Positions 44,868 through 53,656 of a stretch of 64,000 bases of DNA are shown piece after piece. Positions within the stretch are counted from its first letter, which is position 1. The number at the start of each line of letters is the position of its first letter. The notes beneath the pieces are model-generated. The model was not told the DNA's origin. It did not search any database and saw only the letters and a program-made list of their open reading frames with translations. A program made the position numbers and the translations under genes. The DNA comes from Prauserella alba (lineage in GTDB: Bacteria; Actinomycetota; Actinomycetes; Mycobacteriales; Pseudonocardiaceae). Location of the stretch: NCBI RefSeq assembly GCF_024171735.1, contig NZ_JAMTCH010000004.1:930001-994000 (forward strand). Reading direction: 5' to 3'.

Positions 44868-44879
44868 GGACCCTGGTCC
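44868..44879. promoter_or_regulatory. candidate TetR operator
   Basis: GGACC-CT-GGTCC, a perfect 5-bp inverted repeat, sits in the TetR/reductase divergent region and is followed by a second imperfect one (TCCGG-N6-CCGGA). The site position suits repression of both genes. Short, so weak. Confidence 0.3.
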
Positions 44880-44950
44880 GGTTACGGCCGGATGTCGATG
44901 CCATCATTCGTCCTCGTCAATACGCTCCACGCCGCCGGGAGGCTGAATCC

Positions 44951-45505
44951 ATGTCCGTCGAGATCCTCACGCTGGTCGGTAGCCTGCGCGCCGCCTCGCA
45001 CAACCACCAGCTCGCCGAGGCCGCCGCCAAGCTCGCGCCGGCCGACGTCACCGTGACCGTCGCCGACGGCCTCGGCGACCTGCCGTTCTACAACGAGGAC
45101 ATCGACACCGGTGACGCACTACCGGCCGCGGCCGCCCGCCTGCGCGCGACTGCCGAACGCGCGAACGCCTTCCTGTACGTCTCACCGGAGTACAACGGCA
45201 CCATGCCCGCGGTCATCAAGAACGCCATCGACTGGCTGTCCCGCCCGTGGCAGGCAGGCGCCATGACCGGTAAGCCGGTGGCCGTCATCGGCACCGCGCT
45301 CGGCCAGTACGGCGGCGTGTGGGCCCACGACGACACCCGCAAGGCCGCGGGGATCGCGGGCGGCGCCGTCATCGACGACGTGAAGCTCGACATCCCCGGT
45401 TCGGCCACGCGGTTCGCCGAGACGCATCCGTACTCCGACGCCGAGGTCGCCGAGCAGCTCACCAAGGTCCTCGCCACGCTGGCCGGCAAGGCCACCACAG
45501 CCTGA
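44951..45505 (+). CDS. NADPH-dependent FMN reductase / quinone reductase
   Basis: A 184-residue flavodoxin-like reductase. The FMN phosphate loop is LVGSLRAASHN at the start, and the active-site signature SPEYNGTMPAVIKNAIDWLSR lies in the middle, as in ChrR/Yief-type quinone reductases. It uses NAD(P)H to reduce FMN, quinones or azo and chromate compounds. A TetR gene diverges from it and probably represses it. The last codons and the stop form the first unit of a 14-bp tandem array. Confidence 0.92.
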   Translation: MSVEILTLVGSLRAASHNHQLAEAAAKLAPADVTVTVADGLGDLPFYNEDIDTGDALPAAAARLRATAERANAFLYVSPEYNGTMPAVIKNAIDWLSRPWQAGAMTGKPVAVIGTALGQYGGVWAHDDTRKAAGIAGGAVIDDVKLDIPGSATRFAETHPYSDAEVAEQLTKVLATLAGKATTA

Positions 45506-45562
45506 CCACCACAGCCTGACCACCACGGCCCGACCACCACGGCCCGACCACACTGCGCCCGA
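45492..45562. repeat. 14-bp tandem repeat starting within the reductase stop
   Basis: Five units: CCACCACAGCCTGA twice (45492-45505, 45506-45519), CCACCACGGCCCGA twice (45520-45533, 45534-45547), then a 15-base variant. The first unit contains the reductase stop codon TGA (45503-45505), so the array has grown outward from the gene's end. Confidence 0.88.
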
Positions 45563-45660
45563 CCACCGCGCGCGGCCCCGGGGCCCACATCGGGCCACCC
45601 GGGGCCGCGGCGCGCGGAGTCCCATCACGGCTCGGCCATCCGCCGCGGCGTGGACCGGTC

Positions 45661-46329
45661 CTACAGCTGCGCGCCCAGCCGATTCGCCGCTTCACACACG
45701 ATGCGGCCGAGCTCGTCCTCGTCCTCGATCTCGAACAACGTCAGCCCGAGGCTCACCTCCCTGCCCGGCACCGGCGCGGACACGCCGCACACCGATGGGA
45801 CGACCTCGCCGTAGGACACGGCGAAGCCGCGCCGCCGCGCCGTCGTCACCGCCTCCCGTTCCCCTGACGCGGGCGGTTGCGCGGACAGCAGCGCGAGACC
45901 TGCCGAACCGCGGTTCACCGGATCCACCTGACCCGCACGGAAGCTGACGTGCATCCGCGCCATGCGCGGTTCGACGATCATCAGCATCCGCGCCTCCTCG
46001 TCGGAGTCACGCACGACGAGGTGCGCCGACGCCTTGGTCTTCTCCGCGAGATCCTCCAGCACAGGGAGCGCGAGCGTCCGCAGATCCTGTTCGACCGGCT
46101 CGGCCAACCGGACCAGCCCCGCCGCGAGGGTGATGCGCTTGTCGCGGTCGCGCTTGCACAGCCGGTGCGCCTCGAGCGTCCGCACGAGCCGGTGGGCCAC
46201 GGTGCGATGCACCCCGAGGGCGTCCGCGACCTCGGTGAGCGTCATCCCGCGTGGCTGCGCGACCAGTAGTTCCAAGATCTCCAAGCCGTTGTGCAACGTC
46301 TTGGACATTCCGGAGTCGAGTTCGGACAC
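45661..46329 (-). CDS. IclR-family transcriptional regulator
   Basis: A 222-residue regulator. The winged helix has LTEVADALGVHRTVAHRLVRTL, and the effector domain follows, with KTKASAHLVVRDSD and the late GFAVSYGEVVPSVCGVSAPV motif. The GTG at 46329 is used, with AAGGGGG 8 bases upstream. It diverges from the NTF2-like gene that heads a five-gene catabolic operon, so it most likely controls that operon in response to a substrate or pathway intermediate. A likely operator lies in the shared upstream region. Confidence 0.88.
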   Translation of the reverse strand: MSELDSGMSKTLHNGLEILELLVAQPRGMTLTEVADALGVHRTVAHRLVRTLEAHRLCKRDRDKRITLAAGLVRLAEPVEQDLRTLALPVLEDLAEKTKASAHLVVRDSDEEARMLMIVEPRMARMHVSFRAGQVDPVNRGSAGLALLSAQPPASGEREAVTTARRRGFAVSYGEVVPSVCGVSAPVPGREVSLGLTLFEIEDEDELGRIVCEAANRLGAQL

Positions 46330-46379
46330 TGCGTAACCCCCTTGACGGCCGTCGACAGCCACCCTACTGTTTCCGTAGT

Positions 46380-46405
46380 TCGCACGTTACGTGCGATATT
46401 CGCAC
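46380..46405. promoter_or_regulatory. candidate IclR operator
   Basis: A perfect 7-bp inverted repeat TCGCACG-TTA-CGTGCGA (46380-46396) is followed at 46399-46405 by a third TTCGCAC half. It is 51 bases upstream of the IclR start and about 130 upstream of the operon. IclR proteins bind short palindromes, often in pairs. Confidence 0.55.
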
Positions 46406-46537
46406 ACTACCAGAGGCCGTTGCCGCACGCACCACGAGCACCGGCCGACCTGCGAACCCCGGCGCATGCACCGCATCGCGACCGGGCGGCGCATGAATCC
46501 GACGGCGTATCCGAGAGCAACGGGCGAAGAGGATCAG

Positions 46538-46966
46538 ATGACACGCGGTCCGGACGACGACATCAGCACCGAGACCCTCGCGCGCCTGCACCAGCTCTAC
46601 GGCGCGCAGAGTCACTTCATCGACGACGGGAACGCCGACGCCTGGGCGGCGACCTTCACACCGGACGGCGAGTTCCACTCCCCGAGCTATCCCGAACCGG
46701 TCGTCGGCACCACGGCACTGACGGCGTTCGCCGACGAGTTCGCCCGGCAGGAAGGCGTCACCCGGCACGTGCTCACCAACCTGTTCGCCACCCGGCAGGG
46801 CCCCGACGAACTCCTCGTGCGCGCGTATCTGCAACTCGTGCACACGCAGCAGGCCGGTCCGTCCACTGTGGTCCGGCAGACGACGGTCACCGACCGGGTC
46901 GTGCGCAGCACCGTCGGCTGGCGGATCAGCCGCCGCACCGTGCGCCGCGACGACGAAGCCCGCTGA
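46538..46966 (+). CDS. NTF2/SnoaL-like protein, first gene of catabolic operon
   Basis: A 142-residue cone-shaped NTF2-fold protein (ETLARLHQLYGAQSHFIDDG, then WAATFTPDGEF, and a C-terminal WRISRRTVRRD strand). The fold serves isomerases, hydratases, dehydratases and dioxygenase beta subunits. An Asp/His pair of the scytalone dehydratase or steroid isomerase kind is not decisive here. ATG 46538 with GAAGAGGA upstream. It starts the operon with two SDRs, a flavoprotein and an MFS gene, so it probably handles an intermediate of the same compound. Exact reaction unknown. Confidence 0.8.
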   Translation: MTRGPDDDISTETLARLHQLYGAQSHFIDDGNADAWAATFTPDGEFHSPSYPEPVVGTTALTAFADEFARQEGVTRHVLTNLFATRQGPDELLVRAYLQLVHTQQAGPSTVVRQTTVTDRVVRSTVGWRISRRTVRRDDEAR

Positions 46967-47011
46967 CACCACGCCGGCGCACCGAGCCGGCGTCACACGG
47001 AACGGAGAACC

Positions 47012-47827
47012 ATGAGCGACACCCGCGCCCAGAACACGCCGATGGCGGTCGTGCACCCCGAGTTCGAGGGCAAGGTCGCGGTCGTCACCGGTGCCGCACA
47101 GGGCATGGGAGCGCGTTTCACGGCGGCACTCGCCTCTCGCGGCGTGCACGTCGTCGGCGCGGACATCGACGCCGACCGGATGCAGGCGACGGCCGACGAG
47201 CTGGCCGCCGAACTGGCGGCCGCGTGCGTGGCCGACAAACCGGGCGAGATCGTCCCGGCGGCCGTCGACGTCACGAGGGCCGAGGACCACGAAGCGATCG
47301 CGAAACTGGCCACGACCACGTTCGGCAGGCTCGACTTCTGGGTCAACAACGCCGGAATCTTCCCGTACGCGGTGGCCGACGAGATCACTGCGGAGCAGCT
47401 CGACGCGACGCTGTCGGTCAACGTCGAGGGCGTGCTCTACGGAGCGCAGGCGGCCGCGCGGCACATGGGACAGGGCGGCGCGATCGTGAACATGTCGTCG
47501 GTGTCCGCGGTGCGGGTGCGCAAGGGCCGCGGCGCCTACTGCGCGTCGAAGGCGGCCGTGGCGCATCTGACCGAATCGCTCGCCGTCGAGTTCGGCGACC
47601 GGGGCATTCGCGTCAACGCGCTGGCGCCCGGTTACATCGACACCGCGATGACCCGGTGGGCCAAGGACGATCCGGCGACGCTGCAACGCGCGCTCGACGT
47701 CGTCCCACTGCACCGGTTCGGCTCCCCCGAAGAGGTCGCGGGCCCGTTGCTGTTCCTGCTGTCCGACAGCGCCCGGTACGTCACCGGCCACAGCATCGCC
47801 GTGGACGGCGGGTCGCGCCATGTCTGA
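47012..47827 (+). CDS. short-chain dehydrogenase/reductase
   Basis: A 271-residue classical SDR. The cofactor loop is VTGAAQGMGA, the NNAG motif lies in WVNNAGIFP, and the catalytic Ser/Tyr/Lys are in MSSVSAV and GAYCASKAAV. An Asp at the end of beta-2 (VVGADIDADR) predicts NAD(H) preference. It ends with the family GHSIAVDGGS tail. It interconverts an alcohol and ketone of unknown substrate. Its stop overlaps the next SDR by 8 bases. Confidence 0.92.
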   Translation: MSDTRAQNTPMAVVHPEFEGKVAVVTGAAQGMGARFTAALASRGVHVVGADIDADRMQATADELAAELAAACVADKPGEIVPAAVDVTRAEDHEAIAKLATTTFGRLDFWVNNAGIFPYAVADEITAEQLDATLSVNVEGVLYGAQAAARHMGQGGAIVNMSSVSAVRVRKGRGAYCASKAAVAHLTESLAVEFGDRGIRVNALAPGYIDTAMTRWAKDDPATLQRALDVVPLHRFGSPEEVAGPLLFLLSDSARYVTGHSIAVDGGSRHV

Positions 47828-48596
47828 GTATCCCGAGGTCGTCCTCGTCACCGGCGCAGCCACGGGCATGGGCGCGAACCACGCGCGTGCGCTCGCCGCC
47901 CTGGGCACGCACGTATGTCTGGCCGACGTCGCCGACACCGGCCCGGTCGCCGCCGAGATCACGCGGGCGGGCGGATCGGCATCGGTGCACGAACTCGACG
48001 TCACCGACGCGGCGGCGTGGCAGGCGGTCGTCGACGACGTCGTACGGGTCCGCGGCAGTCTCGGCGGGCTCGTCAACAACGCGGGGATCTCCAGGAGACT
48101 CCAGTTCCTGGCCACCCCGGACGAGGTGTGGGAACGCACCATGCGGATCAACCTGTTCGGCCCGTTCTACGGCATGAAGGCGGTCGCCGAGCCGATGCGC
48201 GACTCGGGCGGCGGATCGATCGTCAACATCTCGTCGATCTCCGGGCAGATCGGCTACTTCTCACCGGCGTACTCGTCGAGCAAATGGGGACTCACCGGAC
48301 TGTCCAAATCGGCCGCGGGAAACCTCGCGGAGTGGGGGATCCGCGTGAACTCGGTCCACCCCGGTCTCACCGACACCGGATTCCTCGCCGGGGCAGACTC
48401 GTTCGTGTCCTCCGCCGTGGCGAGCGTCCCGTTCGGACGGATGGCCAGGCCGAGCGAGATCACCGAGGCGGTCCTGTTCCTGCTGTCCGAGCGTTCCAGC
48501 TACATGACCGGGAGCGAACTCACCGTGGACGGCGGGCTCGTCTCCAACGGGCTCTACCACCGCATCACGGCCGAGACGGGAGGCGATCCGCGGTGA
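47820..48596 (+). CDS. short-chain dehydrogenase/reductase
   Basis: A 258-residue classical SDR, clearly a relative of the preceding one but not a recent copy. The cofactor loop is VTGAATGMGA, the NNAG motif is GLVNNAGIS, and the catalytic residues are in ISSISG and PAYSSSKWGL. Asp in CLADVADTG suggests NAD. The closing SELTVDGGL is typical. It overlaps both neighbours (8 bases before, GTGA after), so all three enzymes are translationally coupled. It probably acts at a second hydroxyl or in the opposite stereochemistry. Confidence 0.92.
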   Translation: MSEYPEVVLVTGAATGMGANHARALAALGTHVCLADVADTGPVAAEITRAGGSASVHELDVTDAAAWQAVVDDVVRVRGSLGGLVNNAGISRRLQFLATPDEVWERTMRINLFGPFYGMKAVAEPMRDSGGGSIVNISSISGQIGYFSPAYSSSKWGLTGLSKSAAGNLAEWGIRVNSVHPGLTDTGFLAGADSFVSSAVASVPFGRMARPSEITEAVLFLLSERSSYMTGSELTVDGGLVSNGLYHRITAETGGDPR

Positions 48597-50014
48597 CCGA
48601 CGAACACGACGGCTGGGACGTCGTCGTCATCGGGGGCGGCGGCGCGGGCCTCGCGGCCGCGGTGTCCGCCGCCGAACGTGGCCGCTCCGTGCTGCTCTTC
48701 GAATCCGAGGCCGAACTCGGCGGCTCGACCCAGCTGTCGGCAGGCCTGTTCACCGCGGCGGGCACGAGTGTCCAAGAAGGACTGGGCGTCGACGACTCGG
48801 CCGAACGGTTCTTCCAGCACTACATGGACCTGAACCGCTGGCAACTCGAACCCGGCCTGATCGCCGCCTTCTGCCGAGGCGCGGGCCCGGCGCTGGAATG
48901 GCTGATCGGACTGGGCGTCGAGGTCCCGGCCCGGGTGTCGACGAACGCGCACATGCCCGGCCTGTGCCAGGCGGGTGTCGAGGACGTCTGGCGAGGCCAC
49001 GTGCCGAAGGACCAGGGCTACGGCCTGGTCCAGGTGCTGGCCAGGGCGGCCCGCAAGGGCGGCGTCGAGGTCGTGCTCAACACTCGGGTGCAGCGCCTGC
49101 TGCAGCACGAGGGACGGGTGACGGGCGTCGTCGCCGACGACATCGAGGTGCCCGCTCGGGCCGTGGTCGTGGCCAGTGGCGGGTTCGCCCGTGACCCGCA
49201 GTTGCTGGAACGGTACTTCCCCGACGCGCTGCGCGCGGGCGACGACCTGTTCGTCGTGGCCGCCGACGGCAGCAGGGGCGATCACCTGCGATTCGGCGAC
49301 CAGGTCGGCGCGGACGTCACCGGCGACGGTTGGGGGCTGCGGCTGCCCACCGTGTACTTCCAGCGGCTGCACCACTGGCAGTCCGGATTCCCGCCGAAGT
49401 CCCGCGTCTACGTCAACGGCCGCGGCAGGCGGTTCATGGACGAGGACGCCTCCTACGCCGTGTCCGGCGGCATCATCGACGCCCAGGACGGCCCGGTGTG
49501 GGCCGTGTTCGACGAGCGTGCCAGGACGTCACTGCCGCCGGGGTACGCCCACTGGAACTCCGAGCACGTGCTCGCCGAGGCCGAGGCGGGCCGCACGCTG
49601 CGCGCCGATTCGCTCGCCGAACTCGCCGACATGGCCGGAGTGCCCGCCGACACGCTGGAAGCCACGGTGCGGCGCTGGAACGCCCAGCTGCCGGAGGGCC
49701 GCGACCCCGAGTTCCTCCGGCACCGGACCCTCGCCAACAAGGGGTCGACGGCCGACCCCGACCCGATCGACCGGCCACCGTTCTACGCCGCACGCCTGCA
49801 ACCCGCCGAACTCGTCTGCACGCACGCGGGACTGGCGATCGACGCGACGGCACGGGTTCGTGACGGCCGGGGCGATGTCATTCCCGGGTTGTTCGCCGCG
49901 GGCGAGGCGGGAGCGGGCGTGCTCGGCGAACGCTACGTCGGGGGTGGCAACGCCGTCGCGGTCGCCGTCACCGTCGGCCGCCTCGCGGGCCTGGGAGCCG
50001 CCGCAGGCCCCTGA
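48593..50014 (+). CDS. FAD-dependent dehydrogenase (3-ketosteroid/fumarate reductase flavoprotein family)
   Basis: A 473-residue flavoprotein. The FAD-binding loop VVIGGGGAGLAAAVSAA is near residues 10-26, with the adenine-contacting Glu in LLFESEAELGG. The central capping domain and the closing GLFAAGEAGAGVLGERYVGGG, which binds the flavin again, match 3-ketosteroid delta-1-dehydrogenases and fumarate reductase-like proteins. It would introduce or remove a C=C bond next to a carbonyl. The GTG start overlaps the SDR stop. Substrate unknown: a cyclic ketone, steroid or aromatic-derived acid would suit the context. Confidence 0.87.
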   Translation: MTDEHDGWDVVVIGGGGAGLAAAVSAAERGRSVLLFESEAELGGSTQLSAGLFTAAGTSVQEGLGVDDSAERFFQHYMDLNRWQLEPGLIAAFCRGAGPALEWLIGLGVEVPARVSTNAHMPGLCQAGVEDVWRGHVPKDQGYGLVQVLARAARKGGVEVVLNTRVQRLLQHEGRVTGVVADDIEVPARAVVVASGGFARDPQLLERYFPDALRAGDDLFVVAADGSRGDHLRFGDQVGADVTGDGWGLRLPTVYFQRLHHWQSGFPPKSRVYVNGRGRRFMDEDASYAVSGGIIDAQDGPVWAVFDERARTSLPPGYAHWNSEHVLAEAEAGRTLRADSLAELADMAGVPADTLEATVRRWNAQLPEGRDPEFLRHRTLANKGSTADPDPIDRPPFYAARLQPAELVCTHAGLAIDATARVRDGRGDVIPGLFAAGEAGAGVLGERYVGGGNAVAVAVTVGRLAGLGAAAGP

Positions 50015-50080
50015 ACCCCGCACCGCACGCGGCCGGCACCCCGAACCCGGCGACACTCGATGTCTCAACGAGGAGAACTC

Positions 50081-51430
50081 ATGAGCGAAACACGTCCACC
50101 GGTGACCGCGGATACCACCGCCGGCGACATCGGCACTCGGACCGTCCGCAAGGTCAGCACGCGGGTCCTGCCGCTGGTCATGTTGCTGTACATCTTCAAC
50201 TACATGGACCGGTCGAACATCAGCTACGCCCAGCTGGGCATGGAGCACGAGCTGGCCGTCTCGGCTGCCGTGTTCGGCACCGCGTCGGCGATCTTCTTCC
50301 TCGCGTACGTGTTGTTCGAGATCCCCAGCAACATGATCATGAAGAAGGTGGGCGCCCGGATCTGGCTCGCGCGCATCGCGGTCAGCTGGGGTGTCGTCAC
50401 CGTCGTGACGGGCTTCATCCAGAACGTGCCGCAGCTCTACACCGCGCGGATCGTTCTGGGTATCGCCGAGGCCGGGCTCTACCCGGGCCTGCTGCTGTAT
50501 CTGACGCTGTGGTTCCGGCCCGCCGAGCGTGGCCGCGCGATCGCCATGCTCGCCCTCGCCCAGCCGATCGCGATGGTGCTCGGCAGCCTCACCGGTGGGC
50601 TGATCCTCGACCACGTCCACTGGTTCGACCTGTCCAGCTGGCGCTGGGTGTTCATCCTGCAGGGCGCTCCCGCGGTGCTCGTCGGTGTCCTCGTGCTGAT
50701 GTACCTGCCGAACAAGCCCTCGCAGGCGCGTTTCCTGTCCAAACAGGAGAGCGACTGGCTCGAAGCCGAGATCAACAAGGACTACGCACCGGAGAAGAAG
50801 GAGACCTTCTTCGGCCAGCTGCGCGTGATGGCGAACAAGCGCGTGCTGTATCTGGGCCTGGCGAACCTGTTCGCCGCGTGCGGTCTGTACGGCTTCACGT
50901 TCTTCCTGCCGCAGATCGTCAAGCAGATGGACCCGTCGTACTCGGCGACGAACATCGGGTTCCTCGGCATCATCCCGTGGGTCGTCGGCGCGATCGGCAT
51001 GCTGCTCATCGCCCGCAACTCCGACCGTACGAGGGAACGCCGCTGGCACGTCGTGGGCCTCATGCTGCTCGCCGCGGTGGGGCTCATCGGCACCATCGTC
51101 TTCCGGACCGACCCGGTGCCCGCCCTGATCTGCCTGTCCCTCGTGGCGGTCGGCGTGCTGGGCTACCTCGCGCCGTACTGGGCGTTGGCCGCCCGGGTGC
51201 TGTCGAAGGAGCACACGGCGGTCGGCCTCGCGGCGATCAACTCCATCGCCGCACTCGGCGGGTTCTTCGGCCCGTACGTGATCGGCCAGAACGCCACGGC
51301 CGACAACGTGTCGGCGGGCCTGTTCTTCCCGATCGGCTGTCTCGTGGTGTGCGCCGTGATGCTGTCGCTGTTGAAGGTGCCCCGCGATCCGCGGCCCGCC
51401 GAGTCCCGCGAGCCCGAGACGGTCGGCTGA
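50081..51430 (+). CDS. MFS transporter, anion:cation symporter (phthalate/aromatic acid type)
   Basis: A 449-residue 12-TM transporter of the ACS family. TM1 ends in the diagnostic NYMDRSNISYAQ. A loop 2-3 motif and the IAEAGLYPGLLLYLTLWFRPAERGRA segment of TM4-5 are also typical of the phthalate, 4-hydroxyphenylacetate and tartrate permeases. It imports organic anions with protons. ATG 50081 follows GAGGAG. It ends the IclR-controlled operon and probably brings in the compound that the SDRs and flavoprotein oxidise, which suggests a carboxylated substrate. Confidence 0.9.
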   Translation: MSETRPPVTADTTAGDIGTRTVRKVSTRVLPLVMLLYIFNYMDRSNISYAQLGMEHELAVSAAVFGTASAIFFLAYVLFEIPSNMIMKKVGARIWLARIAVSWGVVTVVTGFIQNVPQLYTARIVLGIAEAGLYPGLLLYLTLWFRPAERGRAIAMLALAQPIAMVLGSLTGGLILDHVHWFDLSSWRWVFILQGAPAVLVGVLVLMYLPNKPSQARFLSKQESDWLEAEINKDYAPEKKETFFGQLRVMANKRVLYLGLANLFAACGLYGFTFFLPQIVKQMDPSYSATNIGFLGIIPWVVGAIGMLLIARNSDRTRERRWHVVGLMLLAAVGLIGTIVFRTDPVPALICLSLVAVGVLGYLAPYWALAARVLSKEHTAVGLAAINSIAALGGFFGPYVIGQNATADNVSAGLFFPIGCLVVCAVMLSLLKVPRDPRPAESREPETVG

Positions 51431-51447
51431 CGCCGACCGGCACCGCA

Positions 51448-51486
51448 GGCGAGGTCCCGGTACGCATCGCGTCCCGGGACCTCGCC
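51448..51486 (+). terminator. hairpin after the catabolic operon
   Basis: A 13-bp perfect inverted repeat (51448-51460 and 51474-51486) with a 13-base loop starts 18 bases after the MFS stop. It probably ends the operon. Confidence 0.7.
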
Positions 51487-51641
51487 GCGTCGCGCCCATC
51501 CGGCTCCCGCCCGGAACCCTGTCGCGGCGGCTACCGGTCCCGCCGCTCCCGCACCACTGCGCATACGCTCAGCGGGGAGACCGAACGGAACCGGGAACCA
51601 CCGCCTGGAGTCCGAGTCAGCGGATCGGCGGAGGAGCAGGC

Positions 51642-52523
51642 ATGGCGCAGCGGGGGAACCCGAGACGGCAGAACAGCACGGCACCGCAGAACAGCACGGC
51701 ACCGCAGTACAACCCGGCACAGCAGGGACGTTTCGACGACTGGCGTTCCCGCATGGCCGTGCGGGGCGGGCCGGTCGTGCACGCCGCTGCGCGTGCGGGC
51801 TGGGCGGTGTTCGGCGCGATCGGTGCGCTCGTGATGGTCGTCGTGGCGCTGCTGTACACGGCGAACCCCGGTGAGCACGGTGCCGACAACGAGCCTTCGA
51901 TGAACTTCCTCGGCGGGCTCATCGTGTTCGTGCCGATCGGCGCAGTGCTGTTCGGGCTGATCGGACTGCCCGTGCAGTTCCTGGCCCGGTCGTGGCTGCG
52001 CACTCCGACCAAGGCCGAGCGGCGCGCCGCCCGTGACGCGGAGCGGGCCGCCGACCCCTACACCGAGGAAGGCCTGCTCGCAGGCGGCCGGTGGGCCCTG
52101 TCCTACCAGCGCTGTGTCGACTCGGTGACCGCGTTCCACGCGATCGTGACGACACTGCCCACCGGCCCCGGCCGTGACTGGCTGGCCGACATCGGATCGA
52201 CACTCGACGACGAACTGCGCGAGGCGCTGCGGTTGGCCCGGCTCGGCGACAACCTGGCGCCAGGGGGCCGTACCGGCGGTGCGACACCGGGCCCGCAGTC
52301 CGGCCGCCACCACGGCGCCGGCCACTCGCAGCAGCCGCCCGCCGCCACCTCGGAACGGATCGCCGAGCTGCTGACCTCCGCGGAACGGGCGTTCGCCAGC
52401 ACCACCGACCGTGCCGGCGCCGTGGCACTCGACCTGCGAGGGGAATCGGAGTTCACCGCGGTCCGCACCCAGCTCGACATGCTCGCCGCGCAGACCCCGC
52501 ACCTGCGCAACAGCGGTTTCTGA
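51642..52523 (+). CDS. membrane protein of unknown function
   Basis: A 293-residue protein. An Asn/Gln/Pro-rich N-terminus with two NSTAPQ repeats precedes two TM helices (AGWAVFGAIGALVMVVVALLY and GLIVFVPIGAVLFGLIGLPVQ). A cytoplasmic helical region of about 180 residues follows, with an acidic/basic LRTPTKAERRAARDAERAAD stretch after the second helix. I do not recognise a domain. The ATG follows GGAGGAGCAGGC. It is a single-gene unit ended by a strong bidirectional hairpin. Probably a real gene because of its length, coding bias and clean start, but no function can be given. Confidence 0.7.
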   Translation: MAQRGNPRRQNSTAPQNSTAPQYNPAQQGRFDDWRSRMAVRGGPVVHAAARAGWAVFGAIGALVMVVVALLYTANPGEHGADNEPSMNFLGGLIVFVPIGAVLFGLIGLPVQFLARSWLRTPTKAERRAARDAERAADPYTEEGLLAGGRWALSYQRCVDSVTAFHAIVTTLPTGPGRDWLADIGSTLDDELREALRLARLGDNLAPGGRTGGATPGPQSGRHHGAGHSQQPPAATSERIAELLTSAERAFASTTDRAGAVALDLRGESEFTAVRTQLDMLAAQTPHLRNSGF

Positions 52524-52552
52524 GGGGCCCGGCTCCACCGGTTTCGCACGGA

Positions 52553-52589
52553 CCCGGCCCCGCCCGGCTCCACCCCGGGCGGGGCCGGG
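52553..52589. terminator. 15-bp perfect hairpin between convergent genes
   Basis: Arms 52553-52567 and 52575-52589 pair perfectly around a 7-base loop between the membrane-protein gene and the minus-strand lipase. All-GC stem, no T-tract; likely used from both sides. Confidence 0.75.
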
Positions 52590-52600
52590 CCGCGGGCGAT

Positions 52601-53509
52601 CTACCTGGGCAGGTCGTCGCCGTCGTACAGCGCGGCCTTGTACAGCGACTTCAACGGCGCCCACCCGTTGTCGGTGTGGTGCGTGTCGTGGTCGCCGGAG
52701 TCGTGCCAGTAGTGCATCTCGTAGGTGTGCGGCCCGGTGATCTCACGGATACCGCTGTGGGTGACCGCCGCCGTTCCCGCGTCGTGGCTCAGGTAGCCGA
52801 ACTTCTGGTCTGCCCTGTTGCCCTTGTCGATCGCCGAGTCGTAGCTGACCACGCCGTCCTCAGCGGACCCGATGACCGTCCAGTCGGTGCCGTCCGTCCA
52901 CGCGTCGCCGAGCTCCCTGCCGTCGGCGTGCAGCGCGTCGAGGAACCCCGAGCCCTGCTCCATCTGGTCCCACTGCGCGGTGTAGTCGTCGCGGTCTTCC
53001 TTGACGCCCTGGTGGGGCGTGCCCGCGGTGGCCACGTTGTCGACGTCCATCGAGGGTGGGAAGCCGGACCAGCCCTCGGCCGTGCCGAGCAGCGCCACCC
53101 TCGTCACCAGCCCGCCCATCGAGTGCGCCGCGATGTTCACCGGCTCGCCCTTGCTGGTGTACTCGTCGTGGACGTAGTTGGCGAGGTCCCTGGCGATGAA
53201 CTGGATCTTCGTTTCCTTGCTCGCCGCGGACACCTGCACGTCGCAGTTGCCGACGTTCGGGCCACCGGGGCCGTTGCCCTCGTAGTAGGCGACGGTGGTG
53301 ATCTCGTCACGCGACAGACTGCCGTCGGACGTGTAGTAGTCGATCGCCTCGTCCCAGGTGGCGCCGTTGCAGTTCTTGCCATCGGCCGGATTACCGTGCC
53401 CGTGCACCAGCAGCAGCTGCGGCGTGGCCGCCTGCGCCGCAGGAGCGGCCGCCACGAGCATCGCCCCTGCCGCCGCCGCAGCCAGCAGATTGCGCTTGTT
53501 CCACCCCAT
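52601..53509 (-). CDS. secreted lipase/esterase (alpha/beta hydrolase)
   Basis: A 302-residue exported hydrolase. A Sec signal peptide (NLLAAAAAGAMLVAAAPAAQA) ends at about residue 27. The mature protein has the oxyanion segment LLLVHGHGNPADG, the nucleophile elbow AAHSMGGLV with the catalytic Ser, and a likely catalytic His late in the chain (ITGPHTYEMHYWHDSGDHD region). It hydrolyses extracellular acylglycerols or esters. The ATG at 53509 is the only one that gives a signal peptide; the longer open frame upstream is Arg-rich noise. It diverges from an IclR gene but need not be its target. Confidence 0.9.
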   Translation of the reverse strand: MGWNKRNLLAAAAAGAMLVAAAPAAQAATPQLLLVHGHGNPADGKNCNGATWDEAIDYYTSDGSLSRDEITTVAYYEGNGPGGPNVGNCDVQVSAASKETKIQFIARDLANYVHDEYTSKGEPVNIAAHSMGGLVTRVALLGTAEGWSGFPPSMDVDNVATAGTPHQGVKEDRDDYTAQWDQMEQGSGFLDALHADGRELGDAWTDGTDWTVIGSAEDGVVSYDSAIDKGNRADQKFGYLSHDAGTAAVTHSGIREITGPHTYEMHYWHDSGDHDTHHTDNGWAPLKSLYKAALYDGDDLPR

Positions 53510-53656
53510 TGTCCGGTTTCCCCCATCGCATCTCGTCGGTGATCGTCCGACAGAGCACGGTATCGGCCGCCGCCGACATCCGCTGCGGGTTTGCGCGACA
53601 ACCGAAGGGTCCGCGGCCGCGGCCCGAACTTGCCGCCCGTGCCGCGGCCGGGACAT

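Noticed and set aside
45492-45562. CRISPR-like array
   Set aside because: Units of 14 bases follow one another without spacers, and there are no cas genes. It is a simple tandem repeat.
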